Source: Candidatus Sodalis pierantonius str. SOPE
Lineage (GTDB): Bacteria; Pseudomonadota; Gammaproteobacteria; Enterobacterales; Enterobacteriaceae
Assembly: GCF_000517405.1 (NCBI RefSeq)
Contig: NZ_CP006568.1
Location: forward strand, 3,534,001 to 3,598,000
DNA length: 64,000 bases
Direction: 5' to 3'
A program made the translations under genes and the position numbers. The number at the start of each line of letters is the position of its first letter. The stretch's first letter is position 1. The notes beneath the pieces are model-generated. The model searched no databases, was not told the DNA's origin, and worked only from the letters and a program-made list of their open reading frames with translations. Shown here one piece after another: positions 9,350-19,957 of the stretch.

Positions 9350-9938
9350 TCAGTGGCCCAGCGCGCCCTGGCGCGCTGCATGCATCATCGCCGGATAAAG
9401 TTGCCAAAACGCCGTTTCCAGCCGGTCATAATGGGTTTGGATCTCCGGATAAATCTCGCCCAGCGCCGACAGCCGCGGGTGGCGCTGGGCCATACCGTTT
9501 AGCACCTGGGCCAGAAAAGGCCCATCGGCATAGCGCAGCAGCCAGCGTTCCCGCCACAGATAGCGGTTAAGGGATTGAAACCCCACCGGCGTATCCGGCA
9601 GCGCGGGCGCGATTTCCCGCTGCGCCCGCAAGACGAATTCCGCCAGCGGCAACTGTGGCTCGACCCGCAGCCAGTGGCGCGACAGAAAATGATCCCAGAC
9701 TACATCCAGCGCGATAGGCGCCACCCGCCGCGTCGTGGGCGAAAACAGCGTGCGCACCTGCTTTACCGCTTCGTGACTATCGGTAAGGCTATCAATTCGG
9801 CGATGCATACGAATCCCCGCCACAATCGCGGGTGAAATAGAGGCCTTCGGGATCGCCGCGGACAAAATCCGCCATCAGATTTCCGAGCAGGGAGCTATGC
9901 GCCAGGGTGGGGAGATGCAGATGAGCAAGAAAATTCAT
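9350..9938 (-). pseudogene. acpH: Acyl-carrier-protein phosphodiesterase, frameshifted
   Basis: AcpH removes the 4'-phosphopantetheine arm from acyl carrier protein. The N-terminus MNFLAHLHLPTLAHSSLLGNLMADFVRGDPEG matches E. coli AcpH from ATG at 9938. The frame then shifts near 9840, and the remainder follows in another frame (VAGIRMHRRIDSLTD, DVVWDHFLSRHW, ETAFWQLYPAMM) to 9350. Together they account for the usual length of about 193 residues. It is divergent from queA, the same arrangement as in E. coli (yajB/queA). Confidence 0.88.
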
Positions 9939-10042
9939 TTCATCAGTATACGGCAAAAGCGGCGCGACATAGCTTAATTCTTGCAGGGCGGAACGCATAG
10001 CCCTAGACTAAGCCGCCTGTTTTTATGCTGAAGTGATTTGCC

Positions 10043-11108
10043 ATGCGCGTTGCCGACTTCTCTTTTGAATTACCCGATAATCTGATTGCCCGCTATCCGC
10101 AGGCGGAACGCAGCGCCTGCCGTCGCTGGACGGCCAGACGGGCGCGCTGGCGCATCAGGTTTTTACCGATTTGCTGGATAAACTGGCGCCTGGCGATTTA
10201 CTGGTATTCAATAATACCCGGGTGATCCCCGCCCGATTGTTCGGCCGCAAAGTCAGCGGCGGTAAAATCGAAGTCCTGGTGGAAAGAGTTCTCGATGATA
10301 AGCGGGTACTTGCCCACGTGCGCGCGTCCAAGGCACCGAAAGCCGGCGCCGCGCTGCTGTTGGGGGATGATGACAGCATCGCCGCCACCATGGTGGCGCG
10401 CCACGATTCACTTTTTGAGCTGCGTTTCGACGACCCCCGTGATGTGCTGACGCTGCTCAATGATGCCGGCCATATGCCTTTGTCGCCCTATATCGATAGG
10501 CCCGACGAAGCCGCGGATCGTGAGCTCTATCAGACGGTTTACGGTGAACGGCCCGGCGCGGTGGCGGCGCCCACCGCCGGCCTGCATTTCGATGAGCCGC
10601 TGCTGGCGGCGCTGCGCGCCAAAGGGGTTGCAATGGCGTTTGTCACCCTGCATGTGGGCGCTGGAACCTTCCAGCCGGTGCGGGTGGATCGGATCGAACA
10701 GCATCAGATGCACTCGGAGTATGACGAAGTGCCGCAAGAGGTGGTTGATGCGGTTCTGGCGTGCAAGGCGCGCGGCAACCGGGTCGTGGCCGTCGGTACC
10801 ACCTCCGTGCGCTCCCTTGAGAGCGCGGCCGCGGCGGCGGGAGAGAATACCCTGGCGCCGTTTTTTGGCGACACGCGCATTTTTATTTATCCCGGTTATC
10901 ATTTTCGCGTGATAGATGCGCTTATCACCAATTTTCATCTGCCCGAGTCCACCTTGATAATGCTGGTATCGGCGTTCGCCGGTTATCGCCATACGCTGGC
11001 GGCCTACCGGGAAGCGGTGGCGCAGGCGTACCGTTTTTCAGCTATGGGGACGCCATGTTTATCACCCGGAACCCTGCCGCTGCCCAAGAGCGCGTGGGTG
11101 AGTCGTAA
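10043..11108 (+). pseudogene. queA: S-adenosylmethionine:tRNA ribosyltransferase-isomerase, two frameshifts
   Basis: QueA makes epoxyqueuosine from preQ1-modified tRNA. The N-terminus MRVADFSFELPDNLIARYPQ is typical. A small deletion near 10125 (ACR followed directly by SLDGQTG in another frame) breaks the start region. The long middle part (LLVFNNTRVIPARLFG, HMPLSPYI, APTAGLHFDE, THVGAG-like LHVGAGTFQPV, GTTSVRSLES, TNFHLPESTLIMLVSA) is intact from about 10150. A missing T near 11037 (CGTTTTTCAGC) shifts the last 25 codons. The original frame would end GDAMFITRNPAAAQERVGES at 11108. Both lesions are single or few bases, so loss is recent. Confidence 0.92.
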
Positions 11109-11298
11109 TCGGGCGGGCTGATCGGCAATAGCGGGTCTGGATCCGTGCTTTGCGCGAACCGTCGGCGGCAGAAAGCAGGGATTAACCACGCCGGCGGCAA
11201 CACATTCCGCGGACCGGCTTGTACAGCGGCTTACGGGGTTGCTAGAATGCGCTCCTTTTCATCAAACATCGGACTGTTTCTCTGGTGTTGGAGGATGT

Positions 11299-12438
11299 GT
11301 GGAATATCGATTATTGAAAACCGATGCCCAGGCCCGCCACGGGCGGCTGGTATTTGATCGGGGCGTCGTGGAAACGCCGGCGTTTATGCCGGTTGGGACG
11401 TATGGCACCGTGAAGGGCATGACGCCCGAAGAAGTGAAAGAAACCGGCGCGCAGATTCTGCTGGGCAATACCTTTCATCTTTGGCTGCGCCCGGGTCAGG
11501 CGGTCATGAAGCTGCACGGCGATTTGCACGATTTTATGCAGTGGCACGGTCCAATACTGACCGATTCCGGCGGGTTCCAGGTCTTCAGTCTGGGCGACAT
11601 TCGCAAAATTACCGAAGAAGGAGTGCATTTCCGCAATCCCATCAACGGCGACGCGATTTTCTTAAGCCCCGAAAAATCGATGGAAATCCAGTACGATCTG
11701 GGTTCCGATATTGTCATGATTTTTGACGAATGCACGCCTTATCCTTCCGATTGGGATTACGCCAAGCGCTCGATGGAAATGTCGTTACGCTGGGCGGCCC
11801 GCAGTCGCCAGCGTTTTGATGAGCTTGAAAATCCCAATGCGCTTTTCGGTATTATTTAGGGCGGTGTTTACGAAGATTTACGAGATGTATCGGTAAAAAG
11901 ACTGGTAGAGATCGGTTTTGATGGCGCCGCTGTGGGCGGCCTGGCGGTAGGGGAACCGAAAGCCGATATGCACCGTATTTTGGCGCACCTGTGCCCGCAG
12001 ATCCCGGCGGATAAACCGCGCTATTTGATGGGCGCCGGTAAACCTGAAGATCTGGTGGAGGGCGTTCGCCGCGGTATCGATATGTTCGACTGCGTCATGC
12101 CGACCCGCAATGGTCATCTGTTTGTTACCGATGGCGTGGTGAAAATACGCAACGCCCGGTATAAAGACGATGTCACGCCGCTGGATGCGGAATGTGATTG
12201 TTACACCTGTCGCAATTGTAGCTGCGCGTACTTGCATCATCTTGACCGTTGCAACGAAATATTGGGTGCCCGTCTAAATACTATCCATAACCTACGTTAT
12301 TACCAGCGTTTGATGGCGGGTTTACGCCAGGCTATTGATGAGGGTAAATTAGAGCACTTTGTAGGTGAGTTCTATCGCCGGACAGGTAAGCCGGTGCCAC
12401 CTTTAGTCGTCGAGTTAAATAACAATGAGGGAATTTGA
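11299..12438 (+). pseudogene. tgt: tRNA-guanine transglycosylase, amber stop and 2-residue deletion
   Basis: Tgt exchanges G34 for preQ1 in GUN-anticodon tRNAs. The GTG start at 11299 follows GGAGG. The protein matches E. coli Tgt throughout (TPAFMPVGTYGTVKGM, TDSGGFQVFSLGDIRKI, VGGLAVGEPKADMH, zinc site DCYTC...HHLDRCNE). A TAG at 11857-11859 replaces the glutamine of GIIQGG. In addition, the conserved TRNARNGHLF reads TRNGHLF, an in-frame loss of two residues near 12108. YSR of the zinc region is changed to CSC. At least two independent lesions, so a true pseudogene. Confidence 0.92.
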
Positions 12439-12771
12439 ATGAGCTTTTTCGTTTCTGACGCCGTTGCCGCCACCGGTACTCCGTCCCAGTCAAGTCCTTA
12501 CTCTCTGGTGGTGATGCTGGTTGTTTTCGGTCTGATCTTTTATTTCATGATCCTGCGCCCACAGCAAAAGCGCGCCAAGACGCATAAAGAGTTGATGAAT
12601 TCCATTTCCAAAGGAGATGAAGTTCTGACGACCGGCGGTCTGGTGGGGCGCGTGGTGAAAGTCGCTGACACCGGCTATATTTCCATCGAGCTCAACGATA
12701 CCAATGAAGTGGTCATCAAGCGTGATTTTGTGGCCGCCGTTTTGCCGAAAGGTACGATGAAAGCGCTGTAA
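12439..12771 (+). CDS. yajC: Sec translocon accessory protein YajC
   Basis: The protein has 110 residues, as in E. coli. It has one membrane helix (residues 22-40, YSLVVMLVVFGLIFYFMILRP) followed by the conserved cytoplasmic motif RPQQKRAKTHKELMNSISKGDEVLTTGGLVG. It joins SecDF in the holo-translocon and also associates with AcrB in E. coli. It starts immediately after the tgt stop and leads into secD. It is the only member of this acpH-to-secF block with no visible lesion. Confidence 0.95.
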   Translation: MSFFVSDAVAATGTPSQSSPYSLVVMLVVFGLIFYFMILRPQQKRAKTHKELMNSISKGDEVLTTGGLVGRVVKVADTGYISIELNDTNEVVIKRDFVAAVLPKGTMKAL

Positions 12772-12798
12772 TAAACGATTTTCCCGAAGGGAACTGCC

Positions 12799-14643
12799 GT
12801 GTTAAACCGTTATCCTTATATGGAAGTATATCATGCTGGCGCTGGTCGTCGGGCTGCTGTATGCGCTTCCCAACCTGTATGGTGAGGATCCGGCCGTACA
12901 GATCACTGGCGCGCGGGGTGGCGCCGCCAGTGAATCGACGCTGGTCCAGATCCGGACTGTATTAGAACAGCAACATATCGCCAGTAAATCCATTGCTCTG
13001 GAAAATGGCGCCATTCTGGCCCGTTTTTCCAACTCGGACGTACAGTTGCGCGCCCGCGAAGCGTTGATGAACGCCCTCGGCGAGAATTATGTCGTGGCGA
13101 TTAATCTGGCCCCGGCCACTCCCCCCTGGTTAGCCATGGTATAGGGGCGGCGCCGATGAAGCTCGGCCTGGATTTGCGGGGCGGCGTTCACTTCCTGATG
13201 GAAGTGGATATGGACACTGCGCTCAATAAGTTGCAGGAGCAGACGATGGATACCCTGCGCGGCGATTTGCGCGAAAAGGGCATTCCGTATGCGACGGTGC
13301 GTAAAATCGAGAATTACGGTAGCGAAATCCGCTTCCGCGATGCCGATACCCGCGATCAGGCGATATCCTGGTTGACGCCGCGCCACCGCGATCTGGTTAT
13401 CAACAGCGTCGGAGACAACGCGCTGCGCGCCACGCTGGCGGACGATCGCCTGCGCCAAGCCCGCGAGTACGCGGTACAACAGAACATCACCATCCTGCGC
13501 AACCGCGTCAATCAGCTGGGCGTCGCCGAGCCTTTGGTGCAAGGTCAGGGCGCCGACCGAATTGTCGTCGAGCTGCCGGGTATCCAGGATACGGCGCGCG
13601 CCAAAGAAATTTTGGGGGCGACCGCCACGCTCGAATTCCGTCTGGTCAATAGCTCGGTGGATCAAACCGCCGCCGCCAACGGCCGTGTGCCGGGGGATTC
13701 GGAGGTGAAAGCCACCCGCGACGGCCAGCCGGTTGTGTTATACAAACGGGTTATCCTGACCGGCGATCACATCACCGACTCCACCTCCAGCGCCGATGAA
13801 TATAACCGTCCGCAGGTCAATATTTCCCTGGACGGCAGCGGCGGCACGACCATGTCCAACTTCACCAAGGACAATATCGGCAAGCTGATGGTCACCTTGT
13901 TTGTGGAGTATAAGGATAGCGGCAAGAAAGACGCCAACGGTCGCGCCATTCTGGAGAAGCAGGAAGAAGTCATCAATGTCGCCACCATCCAGTCGCGGCT
14001 GGGTAACAGCTTCCGCATTACCGGCATCAACAATCCCAACGAGGCGCGTCAGCTGTCGCTGCTGCTACGTGCGGGCGCGTTGATTGCGCCGATCCAGATA
14101 GTGGAAGAGCGCACCATCGGTCCGACCCTGGGGCTGCAGAATATTACCCAGGGACTGGAAGCCTGTTTGTGGGGGCTGGTGGCGTCTATTCTGTTTATGG
14201 TGGTGTGGTATCACAAATTTGGTCTTATTGCCATCACGGCGCTCATCGCCAACCTGGTGCTTATTATCGGCATCATGTCTCTGCTGCCCGGCGCGACGCT
14301 GACCATGCCGGGTATCGCCGGTATTGTATTGACGCTGGCGGTGGCGGTGGATGCCAATGTGCTTATTAATGAACGTATTAAAGAAGAGCTGCGCAACGGT
14401 CGCACGGTGCAGCAAGCCATTCATGAGGGCTACCGTGGCGCGTTCTCCAGTATCGTTGACGCCAACGTCACGACGCTGATTACCGCCGTCATCCTGTACG
14501 CGGTGGGCACGGGGTCGATTAAGGGCTTCGCCATTACCACCGCCATCGGGATTGCTACCTCAATGTTTACGGCGATCATCGGCACCCGTGCCATCGTTAA
14601 CCTGCTTTACGGCGGTAAACGCATCGATAAGCTGTCTATCTAG
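12799..14643 (+). pseudogene. secD: Protein translocase subunit SecD, two frameshifts in N-terminal third
   Basis: SecD uses the proton gradient to pull proteins through SecYEG. From GTG at 12799 (VLNRYP) one extra base near 12818 shifts out of the first membrane helix. The original frame (MLALVVGLLYALPNLYGEDPAVQITGARG) resumes until a second indel near 13139 just before MKLGLDLRGGVHFLMEVD. From 13156 the frame is open for 495 residues and contains the P1 head domain and the C-terminal six-helix RND-type domain (VALAVAVDANVLINERIKEEL). Length and sequence otherwise match E. coli SecD (615 residues). Two separate indels make a sequencing error less likely but do not exclude it. Confidence 0.85.
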
Positions 14644-14652
14644 GAGTGGCTT

Positions 14653-15623
14653 GTGGCTCAGCAACAAAGAAATGTCGAAAAATTGAACTACGGCCGTAAA
14701 GTCTACGACTTTATGCGCTGGGATTATGTGGCGTTCACCCTGTCGGCCATCCTGCTTATCGCCTCCATCGCCATCATGGCGGTGCGGGGCTTTAACTGGG
14801 GGCTGGATTTCACGGGCGGTACGGTAATTGAACTTAACCTGGAAAGGCCGCCGATCTTGACCAGATGCGTGACGCGCTTGAACATGCGGGCTTCACGGAT
14901 CCGCTGGTGCAGAATTTCGGCAGCAGTCGCGATGTGATGGTCCGTATGCCCCCGATGCAAGACGGCCTTGGGCAGGAGCTGGGCAATAAAGTGCTCGGAG
15001 TGATTAATCAGGCAACCGGGCAGAATGCCGCCGTGAAGCGGGTCGAGTTTGTCGGACCTAGCGTCGGCAGCGATATGGCTCAGGACGGCGGCATGGCGCT
15101 GCTGGTGGCGTTGATCTGTATCCTGATTTATGTCGGCTTCCGGTTTGAATGGCGGCTGGCGACCGGGGCGGTGTTGGCGCTGGCCCATGACGTGGTGATT
15201 ACGCTTGGGGTTCTGTCGCTGTTTCATATCGAGATCGATCTGACGATTATCGCCTCCCTGATGTCGGTGATTGGCTACTCGCTGAACGACAGTATCGTGG
15301 TGTCGGACCGTATCCGTGAGAACTTCCGCAAAATTCGCCGCGGCAGCGCCTACGATATTTTTAACGTCTCGCTGACGCAGACCTTGAGCCGGACCATCAT
15401 GACCTCGGTCACTACATTGATGGTGGTGTTGATGCTGTTGATATTCGGCGGCGCGATGCTGCGCGGCTTCTCCACAACGCTGTTTATCGGCGTCTTTATC
15501 GGCACCGTCAGCTCCATCTATGTGGCGTCGGCGTTGGCGCTTAAGCTCGGCATGAAACGCGAACATCTGTTGCAGCAGAAGGTGGAAAAAGAGGGCGCCG
15601 ATCAGCCTTCGCTGCTGCCCTAA
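14653..15623 (+). pseudogene. secF: Protein translocase subunit SecF, frameshifted
   Basis: SecF is the partner of SecD. The start is GTG at 14653 with AGGAG 7 bp upstream. The first helix (FTLSAILLIASIAIMAVRGFNWGLDFTGGTVIEL) is normal. One A is missing from the run in CTGGAAAGG near 14843, where the family sequence needs CTGGAAAAGGCCGCC, and this shifts the frame. The correct frame resumes at 14865 (MRDALEHAGFTDPLVQNFGSS) to the usual C-terminus KVEKEGADQPSLLP. The rest is conserved, including SVIGYSLNDSIVVSDRIREN. The lesion is a single base in a homopolymer, so slippage or a sequencing error is possible. Confidence 0.85.
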
Positions 15624-15938
15624 GAGACGCCCAACGCGCTATGAGGAGTGCTGCCGCCGCGCGAGCGGAGGCGGCCTCCCGCGGCGTGATGTTCGCGTTG
15701 CGGGCACGGGCCGTTACGTGTGGCGCAAATGCCGCCGTGCGATACAGTCAGCACCGCCCGGGCGGTTACCGCCCAGGCAGAGGGCAGTTTATTGGCTGCC
15801 GACAGGTTTGGTGGCGTTCGCCGCCGGCGGATTTTGCGGCGTGTACGGCTGAATATCATGCAGCCGGATGTAAATTACGGCATTTAGATTCAAAGAGTTA
15901 TAATGCATCGATCGAAATTACTCGAAATTCGATCGAAA
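15624..15938. other. Junction between secF and phage integrase
   Basis: About 315 bp without a recognisable gene. Near the integrase end, three copies of TCGAAATT occur within about 35 bp (15906-15940), twice as GATCGAAATTA. They could be integrase arm sites or part of an attachment site. No tRNA gene is present. Confidence 0.4.
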
Positions 15939-17007
15939 TTATTCTATCTCTGCCCACTCCGCCCCTCTTACATCCCGGTACTTATCGGTCATCTCTGATG
16001 ACTTATGACCTAACAATTTTTGTGCATAATCCCTTCCCTTCTCAATCAGTATAGAGGCGTGCCGCGAGGCTTCTAATTTCATGAAATGAAGGTGCCTTAT
16101 CTTGCCACGTTAATCCTGATAGACGGCGTGCTTTCCTGAATGCCTTAGATATCGTATCCTGTTCAAATTGTAGGTGCGTTTTGTCAGCAACTATGTGGTC
16201 GGCACCGTTGTTCAATCCCCTAAACTGGTTCAGTACATCAGCAAGGCATAAGTTGAGGCAGTCAATGCGAGTTGTTTCCGAGAACGCAAGCATCATGCCC
16301 GTTTTCGCTTGTTTAATGTAAAGACGTCCGTCTTTGATATTCTCCCAGCACAGCGCCTGTATATCGCCTAATCGTTGACCGGTTACCAAAGCGAGGTCAA
16401 GACAGGGGCCAACCCATGCTGGTAATGTATCCGCGGCCTTGCGGATGACCTTCCATTCCTCAAGAGTTATACGTTCCCGTTGAATTTCAACCCTATGGTT
16501 ACGCGTAACCTCGGCTGGATTGTTTTTGAGCACACCTTCAGCAATGGCCTCACGAAACAAGTCACGTAGCAATGCTCTGATGCGGTTCGCCATTGTCACT
16601 TTTCCCTCCTTTACCCACTGATTAAGGAACGAGGCAATGTCTTTGGTTTCTACTTTCTGAATAGCAAATTCGCCTAAATTGGCGTTAACTGCTTTCAGAT
16701 ATTTATTGTACTCGCTCATCGTTTTCGGCTTAAGCTTTCGTCCCTCCAATATCGTCAGATAACGCTCAGACAATTCACTAACTGTGGTCGTCTGCACACC
16801 GCTAATGCGGTTAATGAGTGGTGATTGCTTTGATGAGCCATAAATCGCCATATTAGCCGCGATGGCTTGCGTAATAGCCTCGCGACGATTGCGACCGAGG
16901 CCATATTCTTTTCCCGTGCGTGGGTCACAGTAGCAGAAATAGCCGCCGTTGCGTGGTTGCAGGTTTGGCGGCAAATCGCGGTTTTTATGGCTTCGGCGGC
17001 GTGCCAT
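15939..17007 (-). pseudogene. int: Phage tyrosine-family integrase, frameshifted near active-site tyrosine
   Basis: Lambda-type site-specific recombinase. It has an N-terminal arm-binding domain (MARRRSHKNRDLPPNLQPRNGGYFCYCDPRTGKEYGLGRN), a core-binding domain at about residues 75-165, and a catalytic domain with R in LVTGQRLGDIQALCW and HEIRSLAARLY. After LYTD the frame closes at 16042. The natural C-terminus continues in another frame (EKGRDYAQKLLGHKSSEMTDKYRDV, with the probable nucleophile Y) to a stop at 15939. The single indel removes the catalytic Tyr, so excision by this protein should be impossible. It overlaps xis by 23 bp. Confidence 0.88.
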
Positions 17008-17225
17008 GTTTTATCCTCGATAATAATGCTGGGTGAATGTTCCTGGATGGGCTGAAGGTATTGTTTCGGGTAAGCTTCTCAGCGTCTTCGTCAACCAAAT
17101 ATTCCCGACCTTCAAATATGGCTGGCGGGAAAAAAACGCCCGCCTCGGGCTGCGCGTCTAAGTGTTTCCATACAGCGCGAATGGGCTTGCCGCCGATTCC
17201 ACTCGGATAATGTGATGTATGCCAT
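16985..17225 (-). pseudogene. xis: Phage excisionase (Xis), frameshifted
   Basis: ATG at 17225 gives MAYITLSEWNRRQAH, a winged-helix excisionase start. An indel near 17178 moves the frame. The remainder reads HLDAQPEAGVFFPPAIFEGREYLVDEDAEKL and ends GTPPKP at 16985, overlapping the int start. The short length and the xis-int overlap are the standard phage recombination arrangement. Found by hand translation. Confidence 0.7.
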
Positions 17226-17431
17226 AATAGCCTCTGATTAAATCAAGCCGCTGCGCCGTTCGTCATGAATGCGAGCAGGCGGGGAAATTGTGAATTGTAG
17301 GAAATGGGCTGGTGAATGTTGCATGCCTGGTGTGTAGTAATGGAGGTAATTTCAGGCTGCCATGCGACAGCCACGATGATTTATTGCATGGTCGCTTTAA
17401 TCCGATGCATCGCACCATTTACCAGTGACGT

Positions 17432-18306
17432 GGCTTTGTTGAATAAATCGAACTTTTAGGTGACTGGCGGCTCTGATCACTACATTCGTTTCAACATCAG
17501 GTCCCCATGGCAAAGCAAAAGTTTAAAATCACCAACTGGCCCGCATACAACAATGCGCTCAGGCAGCGGGGGGACCTGACAGTATGGCTTGATGAGTCAG
17601 CCATTGCTGCATGGACTGAGAGTACACCACCTGAACATCGTGGCCGGCCGCTTCACTACACCGATATGGCCATTACCACGGTTCTGATGATAAAGCGCGT
17701 GTTTAACCTTTCGCTCCGGGCGTTACAGGGTTTCGTTGACGCGATTTTTAAACTGATGGGGCTGTCGCTGCGCTGCCCAGATTACTCTCTGGTCAGCCGG
17801 CGAGCAAAAACCGTCGACATCAGCATAAAAACGCCAACCCGCGGCGAAATCTCACACCTGGTCATCGATGGCACCGGCCTGAAAATCTTCGGCGAAGGCG
17901 AATGGAAAGTCAGGCAGCATGGGGCTGAGAGGCGCAGAGTATGGCGCAAGCTTCATCTGGCAGTAGATAGCGCGACACATGAAATTATCTGTGCCGATTT
18001 ATCGCTAAGCGGTACGACAGATGCGCAGGCGCTGCCCGGGCTGATTAACCAAACCCACCGGAAAATCAGGGAAGCGTCGGCTGACAGTGCTTACGATACG
18101 CGTTACTGTCATGATGCTCTGCTGAGGAAAAAAATAAAGCCGCTTATCCCACCGCGAAGTGGTGCGCAATATTGGCCAGCTCGATACCATGAGCGTAACC
18201 ATGCGGTGGCAAATCAGCATCTGAGCGGCAATAACGATACCTGGAAAAAGAAAGTAGGTTATCACCGGCGTTCACTGGCTGAAACGGCCATGTTCCGGTT
18301 TAAAAC
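17432..18306 (+). mobile_element. IS903-like element, 5' part only
   Basis: The left inverted repeat and about 875 bp are present. The 3' end is replaced at 18306 by another IS903 copy. Its transposase (17507 on) is normal to FRFKT at residue 267 and then reads into the second element, so the C-terminus is lost. Confidence 0.92.
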
Positions 18307-18334
18307 GGCTTTGTTGAATAAATCGAACTTTTAG
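17507..18334 (+). pseudogene. IS903-like transposase, C-terminally truncated
   Basis: Residues 1-266 of the 307-residue protein are followed by nine foreign codons (ALLNKSNF...) from the inverted repeat of the next IS. It retains D121, D193 and the Y-R-E-K signature but not the last 40 residues. Confidence 0.9.
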
Positions 18335-19361
18335 GTGACTGGCGGCTCTGATCACTACATTCGTTTCAACATCAGGTCCCCATGGCAAAGCAAAAGTTTA
18401 AAATCACCAACTGGCCCGCATATAACAATGCGCTCAGGCAGCGGGGGGACCTGACAGTATGGCTTGATGAGTCAGCCATTGCTGCATGGACTGAGAGTAC
18501 ACCACCTGAACATCGTGGCCGGCCGCTTCACTACACCGATATGGCCATTACCACGGTTCTGATGATAAAGCGCGTGTTTAACCTTTCGCTCCGGGCGTTA
18601 CAGGGTTTCGTTGACTCGATTTTTAAACTGATGGGGCTGTCGCTGCGCTGCCCAGATTACTCTCTGGTCAGCCGGCGAGCAAAAACCGTCGACATCAGCA
18701 TAAAAACGCCAACCCGCGGCGAAATCTCACACCTGGTCATCGATGGCACCGGCCTGAAAATCTTCGGCGAAGGCGAATGGAAAGTCAGGCAGCATGGGGC
18801 TGAGAGGCGCAGAGTATGGCGCAAGCTTCATCTGGCAGTAGATAGCGTGACACATGAAATTATCTGTGCCGATTTATCGCTAAGCGGTACGACAGATGCG
18901 CAGGCGCTGCCCGGGCTGATTAACCAAACCCACCGGAAAATCAGGGAAGCGTCGGCTGACAGTGCTTACGATACGCGTTACTGTCATGATGCTCTGCTGA
19001 GGAAAAAAATAAAGCCTCTTATCCCACCGCGAAGTGGTGCGCAATATTGGCCAGCTCGATACCATGAGCGTAACCATGCGGTGGCAAATCAGCATCTGAG
19101 CGGCAATAACGATACCTGGAAAAAGAAAGTAGGTTATCACCGGCGTTCACTGGCTGAAACGGCCATGTTCCGGTTTAAAACACTTCTGGGTGGTCATCTG
19201 AGTCTGCATGACTATGACGCGCAGGTAGGTGAGGCAATGGCAATGGTTAAAGCACTTAACCGGATCACACTGTTAGGAATGCCAAACAGCGTCCGCATCA
19301 TGTAACAATCGCCCTGATAGGAAGGAAGTCGTCACAAATTTCGGATTTATTCAACAAAGCG
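18307..19361 (+). mobile_element. IS903-like element nested between two IS903 fragments
   Basis: The element is 1055 bp and complete. The flanks GTTTAAAAC and CCGGCCACG do not match and belong to two oppositely oriented IS903 fragments, so this is a rearrangement product and not a simple insertion. Confidence 0.93.
18382..19305 (+). CDS. IS903-like transposase, intact
   Basis: The protein is 307 residues with an intact triad. It is a mixed subtype: I127 with V156. Confidence 0.93.
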   Translation: MAKQKFKITNWPAYNNALRQRGDLTVWLDESAIAAWTESTPPEHRGRPLHYTDMAITTVLMIKRVFNLSLRALQGFVDSIFKLMGLSLRCPDYSLVSRRAKTVDISIKTPTRGEISHLVIDGTGLKIFGEGEWKVRQHGAERRRVWRKLHLAVDSVTHEIICADLSLSGTTDAQALPGLINQTHRKIREASADSAYDTRYCHDALLRKKIKPLIPPRSGAQYWPARYHERNHAVANQHLSGNNDTWKKKVGYHRRSLAETAMFRFKTLLGGHLSLHDYDAQVGEAMAMVKALNRITLLGMPNSVRIM

Positions 19362-19577
19362 CCGGCCACGATGTTCAGGTGGTGTACTCTCAGTCCATGC
19401 AGCAATGGCTGACTCATCAAGCCATACTGTCAGGTCCCCCCGCTGCCTGAGCGCATTGTTATATGCGGGCCAGTTGGTAATTTTAAACTTTTGCTTTGCC
19501 ATGGGGACCTGATGTTGAAACGAATGTAGTGATCATAGCCGCCAGTCACCTAAAAGTTCGATTTATTCAACAAAGCC
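19362..19577 (-). mobile_element. IS903-like end fragment
   Basis: 216 bp from the transposase start side, in opposite orientation to its neighbour, with the first 47 or so codons and the GGCTTTGTTGAATAAATCGA terminus. Confidence 0.9.
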
Positions 19578-19685
19578 TAAATAACCTGTTCGTCGGATGC
19601 GTATTGCGCGCTTAAGTCCTTCTCGGTAGAGATTTTCATATAGTTCTGCTTTCTCTTTTACCCATTCTGGAATTTTAGGTTTCAT
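19578..19685 (-). pseudogene. Small phage gene truncated by IS903
   Basis: ATG at 19685 lies inside the 3' end of the upstream membrane gene (a translational overlap). It gives MKPKIPEWVKEKAELYENLY then RAIRIRRTGYL before the IS boundary. It is basic and helical. I do not recognise the family. The overlap with a real neighbour supports it being a former gene. Confidence 0.45.
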
Positions 19686-19926
19686 TCTCCTTCTCCAGTT
19701 TACTGAGAATTTTCTTCAAGGTTTCGGCCTGTAAAAATTGCACAGCGATGCATTCAAGCGTCAGCCGGACGCCGAGCAGTGCCAGCAATGCCAATATACC
19801 GTCGGTGATTTTCGTATAGGGTGTCGATGTATCACTGAATGAGATAAGGACCAGTGCCAGACAGGCAACGCATGAAATAATGAACAGCGCGTTGATAATT
19901 TTCAGTGTCCAGAACGTTTTAAACAT
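19675..19926 (-). CDS. Small membrane protein, two predicted helices
   Basis: The protein has 83 residues. It has hydrophobic segments at about 11-29 (INALFIISCVACLALVLIS) and 42-60 (DGILALLALLGVRLTLECIA) and a charged C-terminus (LKKILSKLEKENET). The second-helix pattern RLTLECIAVQFLQAETLKKI recalls DUF4282-type proteins. It lies between the antirepressor remnant and the truncated small gene, all on the same strand, so it is part of the phage cassette. Function unknown. Confidence 0.55.
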   Translation of the reverse strand: MFKTFWTLKIINALFIISCVACLALVLISFSDTSTPYTKITDGILALLALLGVRLTLECIAVQFLQAETLKKILSKLEKENET

Positions 19927-19957
19927 GATGAAATTCCTTTTACGCTACGTTTAATCG

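Noticed and set aside
10408..10992. A 194-codon minus-strand frame inside queA
   Set aside because: Antisense shadow of a conserved coding sequence.
10171..11121. queA starting at an internal ATG (10171) as a functional shorter gene
   Set aside because: It lacks the N-terminal part of the fold that is present just upstream in another frame, and the C-terminus is also frameshifted.
14724..15566. A 280-codon frame on the minus strand through secF
   Set aside because: Rich in His, Arg and Gln, typical of antisense of a GC-rich membrane gene; no family features.
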